NCBI GenBank assembly: GCA_035628645.1
Contig: DASPJL010000165.1
Location: 1-52,939, forward strand
DNA: 52,939 nt
Origin: DASPJL01 sp035628645
GTDB lineage: Bacteria > Bacteroidota > Bacteroidia > Cytophagales > Cyclobacteriaceae
Reading direction: 5' to 3'
The position numbers and the translations under genes are program-made. Shown here piece by piece: positions 17,603 to 26,111 of this stretch. Below the pieces are notes generated by a model that had not been told where the DNA came from, made no database searches, and saw only the letters and a program-made list of their open reading frames with translations. Each line of letters begins with the position of its first letter. Positions within the stretch are counted from its first letter, which is position 1.

Positions 17603-18634
17603 ATGATGAAGCTTAAGAATGACTTATTATTGAGGGCAGCAAATGGAGAAACCTGTGAAAGAACCCCCGTTTGGGTAATGCGACAGGCGGGAAGGATTTT
17701 ACCTGAATACAGGGAAGTCAGAAGCTCGGTTAAAGATTTTATTGAACTTGTAAAAACCCCGGAACTAGCAGCAGAAGTTACTCTTCAACCGGTTAGAATA
17801 TTAGGTGTAGATGCAGCAATTATTTTTTCAGATATTTTAGTTATTCCTGAAGCTATGGGTCTGCCTTATCTTATGGAAGAAAAAAAAGGACCCTACTTTC
17901 CAAAAACGATCCGGTCCGCAGTTGAGGCTGAAGAATTAAGAATTTGCACCGGAGAAGATGAATTAAATTACGTATTAGAAGCCATTAAAATTGTAAAAAG
18001 GGAGCTGGCAGGGGACGTTCCCCTTATTGGGTTTGCCGGTGCACCTTGGACAATTTTTAGTTATATGGTAGAAGGCTCAGGCTCCAAAACCTTTTCCTTT
18101 GCCCGGAAAATGCTTTATCATAATCCTCAGTTGGCACACAAGCTCCTTCAAAAAATCACCCAATCCACTATCAATTATCTTAAAGCCCAGATTAAAGCAG
18201 GTGCAGATCTTGTACAAATTTTTGATTCATGGGCCGGTATTCTTCCACCTGATCATTATTCAGAATTTTCTTTAAAATACATTGCTCAAATCTGTGATGC
18301 AATTAAAGAAGTGCCGGTTACTGTTTTTGCAAAAGGCGCCTTTTTTGCCAGAAAGGAAATGGGAAAACTTAACTGCAGCACCATTGGACTAGACTGGAAC
18401 ATGGACATTGAAGAATCAAGATCCATTATAGGACCAGGCAAAACACTTCAAGGAAATCTGGATCCATGTGCACTTTATGGTTCACATGAAGAAATCAGAA
18501 AAAACACGATGGAGATGCTTAAAAAATTCGGTCCTCACCGGCATATCGCCAATCTGGGTCACGGCGTATATCCTGATACACCTAAAGAGAACGTTAAATG
18601 CTTTATTGATACAGTAAAAGAATTTAGATTTTAA
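17603..18634 (+). CDS. hemE: Uroporphyrinogen decarboxylase
   Basis: A 343-residue HemE of normal length. It removes the four acetate carboxyls of uroporphyrinogen III to give coproporphyrinogen III in haem synthesis. The N-terminal signature RTPVWVMRQAGRILPEYR, the invariant FSDILVIPEAMGL, the GFAGAPWT motif and the C-terminal NLGHGVYPDTPKENV are all present. Two ATG codons are adjacent (17603, 17606); either gives the same protein to within one residue. Other haem genes are not in the window, and the gene following it is not obviously related. Confidence 0.96.
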   Translation: MMKLKNDLLLRAANGETCERTPVWVMRQAGRILPEYREVRSSVKDFIELVKTPELAAEVTLQPVRILGVDAAIIFSDILVIPEAMGLPYLMEEKKGPYFPKTIRSAVEAEELRICTGEDELNYVLEAIKIVKRELAGDVPLIGFAGAPWTIFSYMVEGSGSKTFSFARKMLYHNPQLAHKLLQKITQSTINYLKAQIKAGADLVQIFDSWAGILPPDHYSEFSLKYIAQICDAIKEVPVTVFAKGAFFARKEMGKLNCSTIGLDWNMDIEESRSIIGPGKTLQGNLDPCALYGSHEEIRKNTMEMLKKFGPHRHIANLGHGVYPDTPKENVKCFIDTVKEFRF

Positions 18635-18741
18635 TTATTCTGATTAAAATTTGCAATTATCTGTTTTTAATAAATATATTAGCCTTAGCATAAAAACCTT
18701 TATTCTAAGACACTGGCATTTACCACTTTTATCATTGACAG

Positions 18742-19977
18742 ATGAAAAGGAGAAATATCATATTCTTGATTTTTTTAATATTTTCTCTTGTTACTCCTTT
18801 TCTATCATTTTCCCAATATCATTATGGCTTAACCCTGCCTAATAACAGGAAGTCTATAATTGTTCCTTTCGAATTATACAACAACCTTATAATAGTTAAG
18901 ATAAAATACAACAATTTTTTAACCCTTAATTTCATTCTGGATACCGGAGTGCGATCTGCCATACTTACAGATTCAAAGATGGCGCTGCTTATTCAGGCAA
19001 AGACAGTTCGTCCGATTAAAATCGGAGGATTAGGAGGCACTCAGGAATTAAATGCCCTGATCGCTACAGGTTTGTCCTACTCAATAGCCGGGCTGGATGG
19101 TAAAGATCAGCTATTAATTATATTAACAGATGATCTTTTTTCATTGTCTAAATTTATTGGAAAAGAAGTACACGGGATATTGGGATATGAAATATTTAAT
19201 CGATTTGTAGTGGAAATAAATTATAAGAATAGATTTTTGAAACTACACGAGCCTTCCAGCTACAGGTATAAAGGCAGTGGCGAGCTCATTCCTTTAGAAG
19301 TTGAAGATACAAAACCTTTTATTCCAGCGAAGTTAAAAATCAAAGGAGACTCTACTATTCCTGTGAAATTAATTGTGGATACCGGAGCAGGACATGCTCT
19401 TGCCTTATATAAGGGCACCCATCCAAAAATCGTTTTTCCTGAGAAAGTAATCCCTTCCCTTTTAGGAAGGGGGCTTTCGGGAGATATACACGGATACATC
19501 GGAAGAGTTAAAAGTTTGAAACTGGGCGACTTTGTTATTGACAACATTATTTCCTCCTTCCCTGATTCCACTGAATTAGCAGAATCAGTAACTTCCAATG
19601 AGAGGAATGGAAACCTGGGCGCCGATATTCTGAGCAGATATAAAGTAATATTTAATTATGCCGGCGGTTATATGATTTTGGAAAAGCAACGCAGGAGGCA
19701 TCGTCCATTTTATTTTAATATGAGTGGTATAGATATAATTTGCACAGGAGAAGATCTTCAAACTTATATAATAGATTATGTGAGGCCCAACTCCCCTGCC
19801 GACAAAGCTGAAATTCAAACCGGCGATGTAATTGTGGAAATTAATGACAGGACCGACATGAATTTGAGCGATATAAATACTCTTTTCCAATCCAGACCCG
19901 GCAGGAAAATATTTTTGAGAATTAAGCGTGGTGAACAATACCTGAAAAAGTCCCTTGTTTTGAAGGAACTCATTTAA
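18742..19977 (+). CDS. Retropepsin-like aspartyl protease with C-terminal PDZ domain
   Basis: A 411-residue secreted or periplasmic protein with an N-terminal signal peptide (about residues 1-25, ending LSFSQ). It has two retropepsin-type active-site triads, DTG at 67-69 (FILDTGVRSAIL) and DTG at 213-215 (IVDTGAGHAL), so both lobes of a pepsin-like active site may come from one chain. Glycine-rich flap-like segments follow each (GGLGG; GRGLSGDIHG). Residues about 320-400 form a PDZ domain (VRPNSPADKAEIQTGDVIVEIND). Such proteins are common in Bacteroidota, but the substrate is unknown. It is probably independent of hemE (107-base gap). Confidence 0.85.
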   Translation: MKRRNIIFLIFLIFSLVTPFLSFSQYHYGLTLPNNRKSIIVPFELYNNLIIVKIKYNNFLTLNFILDTGVRSAILTDSKMALLIQAKTVRPIKIGGLGGTQELNALIATGLSYSIAGLDGKDQLLIILTDDLFSLSKFIGKEVHGILGYEIFNRFVVEINYKNRFLKLHEPSSYRYKGSGELIPLEVEDTKPFIPAKLKIKGDSTIPVKLIVDTGAGHALALYKGTHPKIVFPEKVIPSLLGRGLSGDIHGYIGRVKSLKLGDFVIDNIISSFPDSTELAESVTSNERNGNLGADILSRYKVIFNYAGGYMILEKQRRRHRPFYFNMSGIDIICTGEDLQTYIIDYVRPNSPADKAEIQTGDVIVEINDRTDMNLSDINTLFQSRPGRKIFLRIKRGEQYLKKSLVLKELI

Positions 19978-20087
19978 AAAGCCCGATTACCCCTAAACTT
20001 ACCCATAAATATCATTTACAATATTCCTTCGGCACCTTTTTGACCAACATCCGTAAATAGAATTCATAAAGATTAAACTATCTGATT

Positions 20088-20447
20088 ATGAATAATGGAA
20101 ATCTTCCTCCCAATGAAACAAGGTACGATGATCTTGTTGGAGTAGTATCAGTAAATTTTAAAGAAGATCAGAATTTTAATTCAATTGCTTCCGGGATTAC
20201 GGGTTATGATCCTCTTCGATATGAACCGGTAGCTTTAAGAGTCTTTATTTACGACCATAATCCTATTGTCACTTTATATGCAATAGACAAGGAAAAACAT
20301 CCTTTAAATGTGACAGGCAATAGACTTCAAGTAAAAAAGTTTAAGAGGGAAATGAGTTTTGAGGAGATTTTTAAACGATTTAAAAAATTAAACTTTACAC
20401 TCACTTCGCAAGAATATAGATTGGAAGATCTAGAGGTAGAAGAATAG
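20088..20447 (+). CDS. Hypothetical protein, 119 residues
   Basis: I do not recognise a family. The protein has no signal peptide and no membrane helix, so it should be cytoplasmic. It reads as a compact mixed fold: VGVVSVNFKED near residue 17, VALRVFIYDHNPIVTLYAIDKE in the centre with alternating hydrophobics suggesting beta strands, and a basic amphipathic stretch FEEIFKRFKKLNF before an acidic tail. It is followed by a two-way hairpin at 20474-20497, consistent with a real transcription unit of its own. Codon use looks like its neighbours. Confidence 0.65.
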   Translation: MNNGNLPPNETRYDDLVGVVSVNFKEDQNFNSIASGITGYDPLRYEPVALRVFIYDHNPIVTLYAIDKEKHPLNVTGNRLQVKKFKREMSFEEIFKRFKKLNFTLTSQEYRLEDLEVEE

Positions 20448-20473
20448 CTGAAGAAACACAAAAAGTAAAAAAC

Positions 20474-20497
20474 CCTAAAGCGATCAATCACCTTAGG
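20474..20497. terminator. Bidirectional hairpin between convergent genes
   Basis: CCTAA (20474-20478) pairs with TTAGG (20493-20497), flanked by an A-run on the left and TTTTAT after it. On the minus strand the stem is followed by GTTTTTT. It sits between the 119-residue protein and the convergent 70-residue protein. The stem is short. Confidence 0.45.
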
Positions 20498-20545
20498 ATT
20501 TTATAAAAAACATCTCTTCTTCCTTTGAGCCTTTCGGATCAAAAA

Positions 20546-20758
20546 TTAGTTTAGAAAATGCTTTCTGATTGTAAATAAAACAGGAATAAACATGGTTAAA
20601 AAAGACATTCTAAGTATTAATCCGGCCATATCTTCATAGCCCTTCAACATATATCCAAATACTAAAGCAAGGTTGGCCAATACTATAAAAAAAATAATTT
20701 CTTTGCCGGTTTGTAGTGAATCTTCTATTAAAACTCTAATTTCCCTAAAAAACTTCAT
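20546..20758 (-). CDS. Small membrane protein, 70 residues
   Basis: A 70-residue protein without a family I can name. It has a basic amphipathic start (MKFFREIRVLIEDSLQTGKE) followed by two probable membrane helices (IIFFIVLANLALVFGYML and AGLILRMSFLTMFIPVLFTI) and a short basic end (RKHFLN). The positive-inside rule would place both ends in the cytoplasm. It has no close same-strand neighbour: the gap upstream is 379 bases. A hairpin lies downstream. The call rests on the well-formed hydrophobic pattern. Confidence 0.6.
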   Translation of the reverse strand: MKFFREIRVLIEDSLQTGKEIIFFIVLANLALVFGYMLKGYEDMAGLILRMSFLTMFIPVLFTIRKHFLN

Positions 20759-21137
20759 CTCTTAATAAACATTAAATTAACAATATCGTAAAAGGAAAAA
20801 TCCTATACACTAAAGTTAACTCCTGATCCTTTAAAAAAATTGTACAAAATAAATTTTTTCCCAAAAATGTACTTTAATCAAAAAAGTGTATTCCTTTCAT
20901 ACCTAAAAAGACTTCTCCCTTGCAGTACATAAGCATTTTTATAAAAATATATTTTTCTCACCTTGGGAAAAATATTTCCCTTAAGGGAAATAAAAAATAG
21001 GCCGGACCATAAAGCATGTATGTTTTCTTTTATTATTAAGGAATAATAAAAACATATGCCCAAGGTTTACAAAATCTAACTTTCGGGAACATAAAAAAAG
21101 CCCTGGAAAGGGCTTCTTAAAACTTGATATTAAGAAT
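20759..21137. other. Intergenic gap with overlapping small stem-loops
   Basis: 379 bases without a convincing gene. GGGAAA (20965-20970), ATTTCCC (20974-20980) and GGGAAAT (20985-20991) can form two mutually exclusive hairpins. The fbaA terminator is at 21093-21114. A 61-codon minus-strand ORF (20878-21063) has no family resemblance and is probably noise. Confidence 0.5.
21093..21114 (-). terminator. Intrinsic terminator after fbaA
   Basis: On the minus strand AGCCCT, a 4-base loop and AGGGCT (21114-21099) are followed by seven T (the A-run ending at 21099). It lies 24 bases after the fbaA stop and is a textbook Rho-independent terminator. Confidence 0.85.
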
Positions 21138-22217
21138 TTAGATATTTCGGTTGAGAGCATTAAGGTCGGTGAAAGCCTCTTTTAATCTTGCGACAAAAGT
21201 TTTTTCTCCTTCTCTAAGCCATACCCTTGGATCATAATATTTTTTATTTGGGCTATCTTCTCCTTCAGGATTACCAATTTGCCCCTGAAGATACCCCTTC
21301 TTATTTTCATAATAATTCTTCACACCTTCCCAGAAAGCCCACTGCATGTCTGTATCAATATTCATTTTCACTGCCCCATATTCTATCGCTTCTGTAATTT
21401 TTTCCTTCTCAGAACCGGATCCACCATGGAAAACAAAATTTACCGGATTGCTTCCTGTTCCAAATTTCTTTTGTATATAATCCTGAGAATTTTTAAGAAT
21501 TATAGGTGTCAAGGTTACGTTTCCTGATTTGTAAACGCCGTGAACATTTCCAAAAGCAGCCGCAATGGTAAATCTGTCGCTTACTTGTTTTAATTGCTCG
21601 TAAGCAAAAGCAACCTCTTCCGGTTGAGTATATAATTTAGAATTGTCAATGTTGGTATTGTCCACACCATCTTCTTCTCCGCCGGTTACACCCAGCTCAA
21701 TTTCGATGTGCATGCCCATTTTATTCATTCTTTTAAAATATTCCTTACAGATATGAATATTTTCCTCTAGAGGTTCTTCTGAAAGGTCAAGCATGTGAGA
21801 GCTAAACAATGGCTTTCCATGTACCTTATAATAATTTTCACTAGCATCCAGGAGGCCATCAATCCATGGAAGCAAATTTTTTGCGCAGTGGTCAGTATGG
21901 ATTATTACAGGAATTCCATAAAGTTCTGCAACTTGATGAATGTGTTGTGCACCTGAAATAGCGCCGGCTATTGCAGATTTTTGATTGTCATTCTTAATGC
22001 CTTTACCTGTCATAAAGGAGGATCCTCCATTAGAAAATTGAATAATGACAGGGGAATTTACGTCTCGGGCGGTTTCTAGGGTAGCGTTGATGCTATTTGT
22101 GCCTACTACATTTACAGCAGGTAAAGCGAAGTTGTTTTTATTGGCATAATTGAACAGCTCCTGAACTTCATCGCCATGCAAAACACCGGGTTTAAATTTG
22201 GTGGTAGTTTGATTCAT
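21138..22217 (-). CDS. fbaA: Class II fructose-bisphosphate aldolase
   Basis: A 359-residue class II (zinc) aldolase, the length of the E. coli FbaA type. It interconverts fructose-1,6-bisphosphate with dihydroxyacetone phosphate and glyceraldehyde-3-phosphate. Zinc-ligand and substrate motifs visible are VIIHTDHCAKNLLPW, MHIEIELGVTGGEEDGVDN, FGNVHGVYKSG and VFHGGSGSEKEKI, with NMDTD-type NIDTDMQWAFW near the end. It has its own strong terminator downstream. The 297 bases upstream, between it and eboE, hold two large inverted repeats, so it is probably transcribed separately from eboDE. Confidence 0.96.
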   Translation of the reverse strand: MNQTTTKFKPGVLHGDEVQELFNYANKNNFALPAVNVVGTNSINATLETARDVNSPVIIQFSNGGSSFMTGKGIKNDNQKSAIAGAISGAQHIHQVAELYGIPVIIHTDHCAKNLLPWIDGLLDASENYYKVHGKPLFSSHMLDLSEEPLEENIHICKEYFKRMNKMGMHIEIELGVTGGEEDGVDNTNIDNSKLYTQPEEVAFAYEQLKQVSDRFTIAAAFGNVHGVYKSGNVTLTPIILKNSQDYIQKKFGTGSNPVNFVFHGGSGSEKEKITEAIEYGAVKMNIDTDMQWAFWEGVKNYYENKKGYLQGQIGNPEGEDSPNKKYYDPRVWLREGEKTFVARLKEAFTDLNALNRNI

Positions 22218-22242
22218 GTTTGTATATTGTTTTTTTAATTGT

Positions 22243-22307
22243 CACATGAAATCCGCATGATATTCATCCTCGTTGGGGTGAGCTTTCGCTCATGCTCATT
22301 TCATGTG
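22243..22307. repeat. Large imperfect inverted repeat in the fbaA leader
   Basis: CACATGAAAT (22243-22252) pairs with ATTTCATGTG (22298-22307); after a 2-base mismatch on each side GCATGA (22255-22260) pairs with TCATGC (22290-22295). This gives a 16-pair stem. A competing TGAGC-TTTC-GCTCA hairpin is inside (22279-22292). It lies 26 bases upstream of the fbaA ATG. No T-run follows on either strand, so it is unlikely to be a simple terminator. Confidence 0.6.
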
Positions 22308-22329
22308 TATATAACTTGTTTTTTCTCCG

Positions 22330-22369
22330 TCACATTTAATTAATATATACCTCTATTAATTAAATGTGA
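22330..22369. repeat. Perfect 15-base inverted repeat upstream of fbaA
   Basis: TCACATTTAATTAAT (22330-22344) and its exact complement (22355-22369) enclose ten bases. It lies 23 bases from the first inverted repeat, and both begin with TCACAT. Possible readings are an operator, an mRNA structure or a dispersed palindromic repeat. Confidence 0.6.
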
Positions 22370-22514
22370 TCTTTAATTATTTGGTTCCATTATCGAAAAT
22401 AATAGAAGGAATGCAAGATAAGTAATTCTTCCGACAGCCCAATATTTTACACAAAGGATTTCATTAAATGACTGAGTACAAATGATGAGCAACGAATGGT
22501 TCTCTCTGTTTCCT

Positions 22515-23726
22515 TTAAGAAAGTTGTTTAATTACCCACTCCATCTCTCTTTGTATGGATTCTTTCAGATTGAGTTTTAAATCAGTGGGAAGCACATCCC
22601 ACGTATAGGTCTCTACTTCAAGATGTGATGTTAAGAGGTTCTTTTTATGAAGGTTTAATACTTCGATAATATCAGTCTGGGTGCTTTGTAAAAGATCATA
22701 ATTATCAACAAACAAAGGAACGTGAAAATGCACCCGCCACTCTTCTCCCTCTGTTTCCAAAATATTATTTAAAGCCTGAGGAAGATCAGGATATTGTTTT
22801 GACTTCTTGTTCCCCTTTCTTTCCAATACCTGATGAAGATAGGTACTTTCTTCAAAAAGCTTGAGCTTCCCAAGTACTTCCTTTCTTTGCTCCCTATCCT
22901 TCAAAAAAACCTTCAATCCAGCGCTTATCTGGATTTTGCCAATTTTAATTCCCACTTCCTCATATTTTTTAAATACTTCGGAAGGATTTTCATAAGCCAG
23001 GGCATGATGACATACATCATAACAAGCCCGGATATGATTTTTTATCAACGATTTTGCATCAGCAGACGAAACTGCCAGTTTATGTTTTAAATACTCTTTT
23101 CCATCGGGGATAAGATAAAATTTAAAAAATTCTGCCAGTTCTTCTGAGTCTTCCAATAAACCGTCAGGTTCAGGTTCAATGTCAATATGAATCGTCCTTC
23201 CTGTATTTTCTTTTATCTTAATAAGTTCTTCGAGCAGCTGAAAAAAATGTCTGCAAGCCAGGTTCATTATTCTCTCCCTTGACTCCTTTTCCTCTTCGAT
23301 CCAGGGTTTATAAGAAATCGGTGAAGTGGAAATACCTCCTTCCAAATCTTCAGGAAGAATATAAGCAAGAATTTTTGCAAGTCTCAATGTGTAGGCCAGT
23401 CTTTCCTGTGAGGTCCAATCCGGATAGTGAACCTTATCCTTTACGCGCTCTCCATGAAAACCGCCATAGGGAAATCCATTCATGGTAAAGACATAAAGCT
23501 GCTTCTCATCAAGCCAACTTTTAAAGGCCCTCAAGTTTTCTCCTTTTATAAGATCCAGACTTGCTGCATTTGATAGCCGAAGTCCTATCCCAAAAGGTTG
23601 GGACGGAGAAACTTTTTCCTTTATTGGCAACACATAATCATTTAAGCTTTTAAAAACTTCAAGCCATGTTTCGCCAGGGTGAATATTGGTACAATAAGTC
23701 AGATGTCCGTAGCCTTTTATTTTCAT
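22515..23726 (-). CDS. eboE: EboE-like metabolite traffic protein (xylose isomerase-like TIM barrel)
   Basis: A 403-residue protein that I recognise as EboE by its opening (MKIKGYGHLTYCTNIHPGETW), the stretch FGIGLRLSNAASLDL and the TIM-barrel segments TMNGFPYGGFHG, IHIDIEPEPDGLLEDSEEL and ACYDVCHHALAYENP. The acidic and His residues in these strands resemble metal ligands of xylose isomerase-like enzymes. In cyanobacteria the ebo genes are needed to move a scytonemin precursor to the periplasm; the chemical activity of EboE is not settled. It follows eboD after a gap carrying a heptamer repeat. The usual partners eboA, B, C and F are not in this window. Confidence 0.85.
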   Translation of the reverse strand: MKIKGYGHLTYCTNIHPGETWLEVFKSLNDYVLPIKEKVSPSQPFGIGLRLSNAASLDLIKGENLRAFKSWLDEKQLYVFTMNGFPYGGFHGERVKDKVHYPDWTSQERLAYTLRLAKILAYILPEDLEGGISTSPISYKPWIEEEKESRERIMNLACRHFFQLLEELIKIKENTGRTIHIDIEPEPDGLLEDSEELAEFFKFYLIPDGKEYLKHKLAVSSADAKSLIKNHIRACYDVCHHALAYENPSEVFKKYEEVGIKIGKIQISAGLKVFLKDREQRKEVLGKLKLFEESTYLHQVLERKGNKKSKQYPDLPQALNNILETEGEEWRVHFHVPLFVDNYDLLQSTQTDIIEVLNLHKKNLLTSHLEVETYTWDVLPTDLKLNLKESIQREMEWVIKQLS

Positions 23727-23733
23727 AGAAATA

Positions 23734-23761
23734 GGTATCAGCAGTCAGCTATCAGCCAATG
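23734..23761. repeat. Heptamer tandem repeat GNTATCA between eboD and eboE
   Basis: Units GGTATCA, GCAGTCA, GCTATCA and a decayed GCCAATG lie eight bases upstream of the eboE ATG. This is the same heptamer family as at 2463-2490 (GTTATCA), and it sits at the same distance from a start codon. Confidence 0.65.
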
Positions 23762-23849
23762 GTTGCTAATTTTTCTTTTCCGATTATATAAATTAAGTTT
23801 TTTTCTTTTCGAAAATCATCAAAATAATCTCTAACCTCAATTTATAAGA

Positions 23850-25028
23850 TCAGCACAATTTTTTGTTGTATTCTTCCAGTATTCCTATAGCTTGCGTCAT
23901 TTTTGAGAAATCGACTTCATGCACTTCCCTACCTTTTCCCAATCCTTCCAAAAGCATTATGGTAAGCTTTCCACCCAAATGTTCCCTGAACTCTGAAAGT
24001 CCTTTGAAAATACTTTCTTTATTTTCCGGGTCATCTAATTTAGTCGACAATGCAGGGTGGTATACGTCAAAACCAAGATCTAAAATTAAAAAAACAACTT
24101 CATCAAGTTCTTTCTTTGAAAGCATTCCATTCAGGTATGAATAGGCAACGTCTAAGGCAATCCCCATTGCCACGGCTTCTCCATGTAAAATTGTAAAGTT
24201 TGTCAATTGCTCAAGCTTATGAGCAGACCAATGTCCAAAATCAAGAGGCCTTGATGAGCCCATCTCGAATGGATCGCCACTTGCAATATGATTTAAATGA
24301 AGTTCCGCACAACGATAAATTAAATATTGCATTGGCTCCCTTTCCCGGTTGACCAATCCTTTTGTATTGGCTTTTAAGAAATCGAAAAAAACTCTATCCT
24401 TAATCAGCGCTACTTTAATTGCTTCTGAAATCCCAGCGCGCCAATTTCGATTATCCAAGGTTGTGAGAAAATTAAAATCATTAAAAACGGCAAAAGGGGG
24501 TGCAAAAGTGCCAAGAAAATTTTTTTTACCGAAAGCATTAACACTATTCTTTACACCAATCCCAGAATCATTCTGTGACAAGACCGTAGTCGGCACACGA
24601 ATTAGTCTGACCCCTCTGTGTGAAATCGCAGCGGCAAATCCTGCCATATCCAGTACTGCTCCCCCGCCAATTGCCACAATATAACTGTGACGGTCAATTT
24701 TGTGGTCATTAATTGCTTTCTTAATAACATCAATTAACTCTGGTTGATTTTTACATTCTTCACCTCCCGGAACAATTAACGGATCAGAAACAATTGTTAA
24801 ATGATCCGAATTATTTGAGGTATAATTCTTTATATCTTTTATTAATAAAGGATTTGAATCTTTTACCCCCTCGTCTATTATAAAAAACAATTTGGTTGGA
24901 GTAGTGCTCGCGGACTTTATTATAGTGTCTTTAAAGAGTGGATTTTTAACGTCAAATAATGAATTTGTAAAAAAAACAGGATACCTGTATGAAACTTTAA
25001 ATTCCTGTATTATAGGATGTATCTCCAT
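23850..25028 (-). CDS. eboD: EboD-like sugar phosphate cyclase (3-dehydroquinate synthase family)
   Basis: About 392 residues from the ATG at 25028 (MEIHPIIQEFKVSYRYPVFFTN). An upstream in-frame TTG at 25067 would add 13 residues but is a poorer start. The protein has the DHQ-synthase fold: NAD-binding AIGGGAVLDMAGFAAA, RVPTTVLSQNDSGIGVKNSVN, and zinc-ligand histidines in DFGHWSAHKLE and LHGEAVAMGI. Family relatives cyclise sugar phosphates; the EboD subgroup is distinct from housekeeping AroB, and its product is unknown. It lies directly upstream of eboE. A hairpin at 25100-25122 separates it from the preceding gene, so eboDE may be its own unit. Confidence 0.85.
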   Translation of the reverse strand: MEIHPIIQEFKVSYRYPVFFTNSLFDVKNPLFKDTIIKSASTTPTKLFFIIDEGVKDSNPLLIKDIKNYTSNNSDHLTIVSDPLIVPGGEECKNQPELIDVIKKAINDHKIDRHSYIVAIGGGAVLDMAGFAAAISHRGVRLIRVPTTVLSQNDSGIGVKNSVNAFGKKNFLGTFAPPFAVFNDFNFLTTLDNRNWRAGISEAIKVALIKDRVFFDFLKANTKGLVNREREPMQYLIYRCAELHLNHIASGDPFEMGSSRPLDFGHWSAHKLEQLTNFTILHGEAVAMGIALDVAYSYLNGMLSKKELDEVVFLILDLGFDVYHPALSTKLDDPENKESIFKGLSEFREHLGGKLTIMLLEGLGKGREVHEVDFSKMTQAIGILEEYNKKLC

Positions 25029-25099
25029 ATTTATGTTTAATCTGAAAGTTTTACTATTAAAGGCCAACTAAGCCATAACAGTAATTACAATGAAAATGA

Positions 25100-25122
25100 T
25101 CCGGGAAACTTCCTTCCCCGGA
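25100..25122 (-). terminator. Hairpin between the Hyi-like gene and eboD
   Basis: TCCGGGAA (25100-25107) pairs with TTCCCCGGA (25114-25122) with one bulged base. On the minus strand it is followed by TCATTTTCATT, a moderately T-rich tail. It may end the four-gene sugar operon before eboD. Confidence 0.45.
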
Positions 25123-25176
25123 CTCTATAAAGCCTGCTTTCTTAAAATAAGCTTCAATTAATAATGAATATTGATT

Positions 25177-26055
25177 TTAAACATCACATATTTCCACGCC
25201 TCTTTTCAGGGAAGCCAACTTGTCTTCACTTTTGGGGATAAACTCCTGCGCTACGTAACCTTTAAATCCGGTATCTAAAATCGCCCGAATAATTGCGGGA
25301 TAATACAATTCCTGCGTTTCATCTATTTCATTTCTTCCCGGGACACCGCCAGTATGATAATGTGCTATATAATTATGGTGTTTTCTGATGGTGGCAATTA
25401 CGTCCCCTTCCATTATTTGCATGTGGTAGATGTCATAAAGGAGCTTAAAATTCTCAGATCCAACTCTATTACACAACTCTACTCCCCACTCCGTATGATC
25501 TGCAAAATAATCCCCGTGATCTACCTTGCTATTCAAAAGTTCCATTACTACCACTACATTATTTTCCTCAGCAGTTTTAATGATCTTTTTAATTCCTTCT
25601 GCACAATTGCTTAGGCCGGTTTCATCATCCATTCCCCTTCTGTTTCCAGAAAAAGTAATCAGGTTTTTATAACCAGCCTTTGCAACCAGGGGGATTACCT
25701 CTTTATAGTTAGAAATCAATTTTTCATGATAACTCTTATCGCTCCAGCCTTTGTCTATGCCTATTGCTGCGCCTTCGGGCATTGCACAATCCAAACCATG
25801 CTTTTTCAAAATCGGCCATTGGTCAGGGCCAACCAATTCCACAGATTGTATGCCAATTTTTTTTACACTCTGACAAAACTCCTCCAATGGAATTTTGTCA
25901 TAACACCATTTACAGACACTGTGCTTAACCTGACTCTTAAACTTTTTTTCCAATGCTTCAGGAGCGGCAGAAGCATAATTTGTAGAAAAGAAGGCCATGG
26001 CTGCTCCTCCAACTATTTTTTTAATAGAAGACCGTCTTGTGTTCATTTTATCCAT
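25177..26055 (-). CDS. Exported hydroxypyruvate isomerase-like TIM-barrel protein
   Basis: A 292-residue protein of the xylose isomerase-like TIM-barrel group, closest in feel to hydroxypyruvate isomerase (Hyi): HSVCKWCYDKIPLEEFC, SVELVGPDQWPILKKHGL, VVVMELLNSKVDH, LLYDIYHMQIMEGD and YIAHYHTGGVPGRNEID with likely metal ligands Glu, Asp, His and Glu. The N-terminus carries a twin-arginine-like signal (TRRSSIKKIVGGAAMAF, ending YASAAP), so the folded enzyme may be exported by Tat. An ATG at 26046 gives a tighter start just ahead of the arginines. It follows the DUF1080 gene after 56 bases. The true substrate is uncertain. Confidence 0.82.
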   Translation of the reverse strand: MDKMNTRRSSIKKIVGGAAMAFFSTNYASAAPEALEKKFKSQVKHSVCKWCYDKIPLEEFCQSVKKIGIQSVELVGPDQWPILKKHGLDCAMPEGAAIGIDKGWSDKSYHEKLISNYKEVIPLVAKAGYKNLITFSGNRRGMDDETGLSNCAEGIKKIIKTAEENNVVVVMELLNSKVDHGDYFADHTEWGVELCNRVGSENFKLLYDIYHMQIMEGDVIATIRKHHNYIAHYHTGGVPGRNEIDETQELYYPAIIRAILDTGFKGYVAQEFIPKSEDKLASLKRGVEICDV

Positions 26056-26111
26056 ATAAGAAAAATTAAAGGGAACTGGGAGTTCCCTGATTTGATAATG
26101 ACGCTTGTTCT

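Noticed and set aside
20878..21063. 61-codon minus-strand ORF in the gap before fbaA
   Set aside because: No ribosome site, no family, composition like the surrounding AT-rich spacer.
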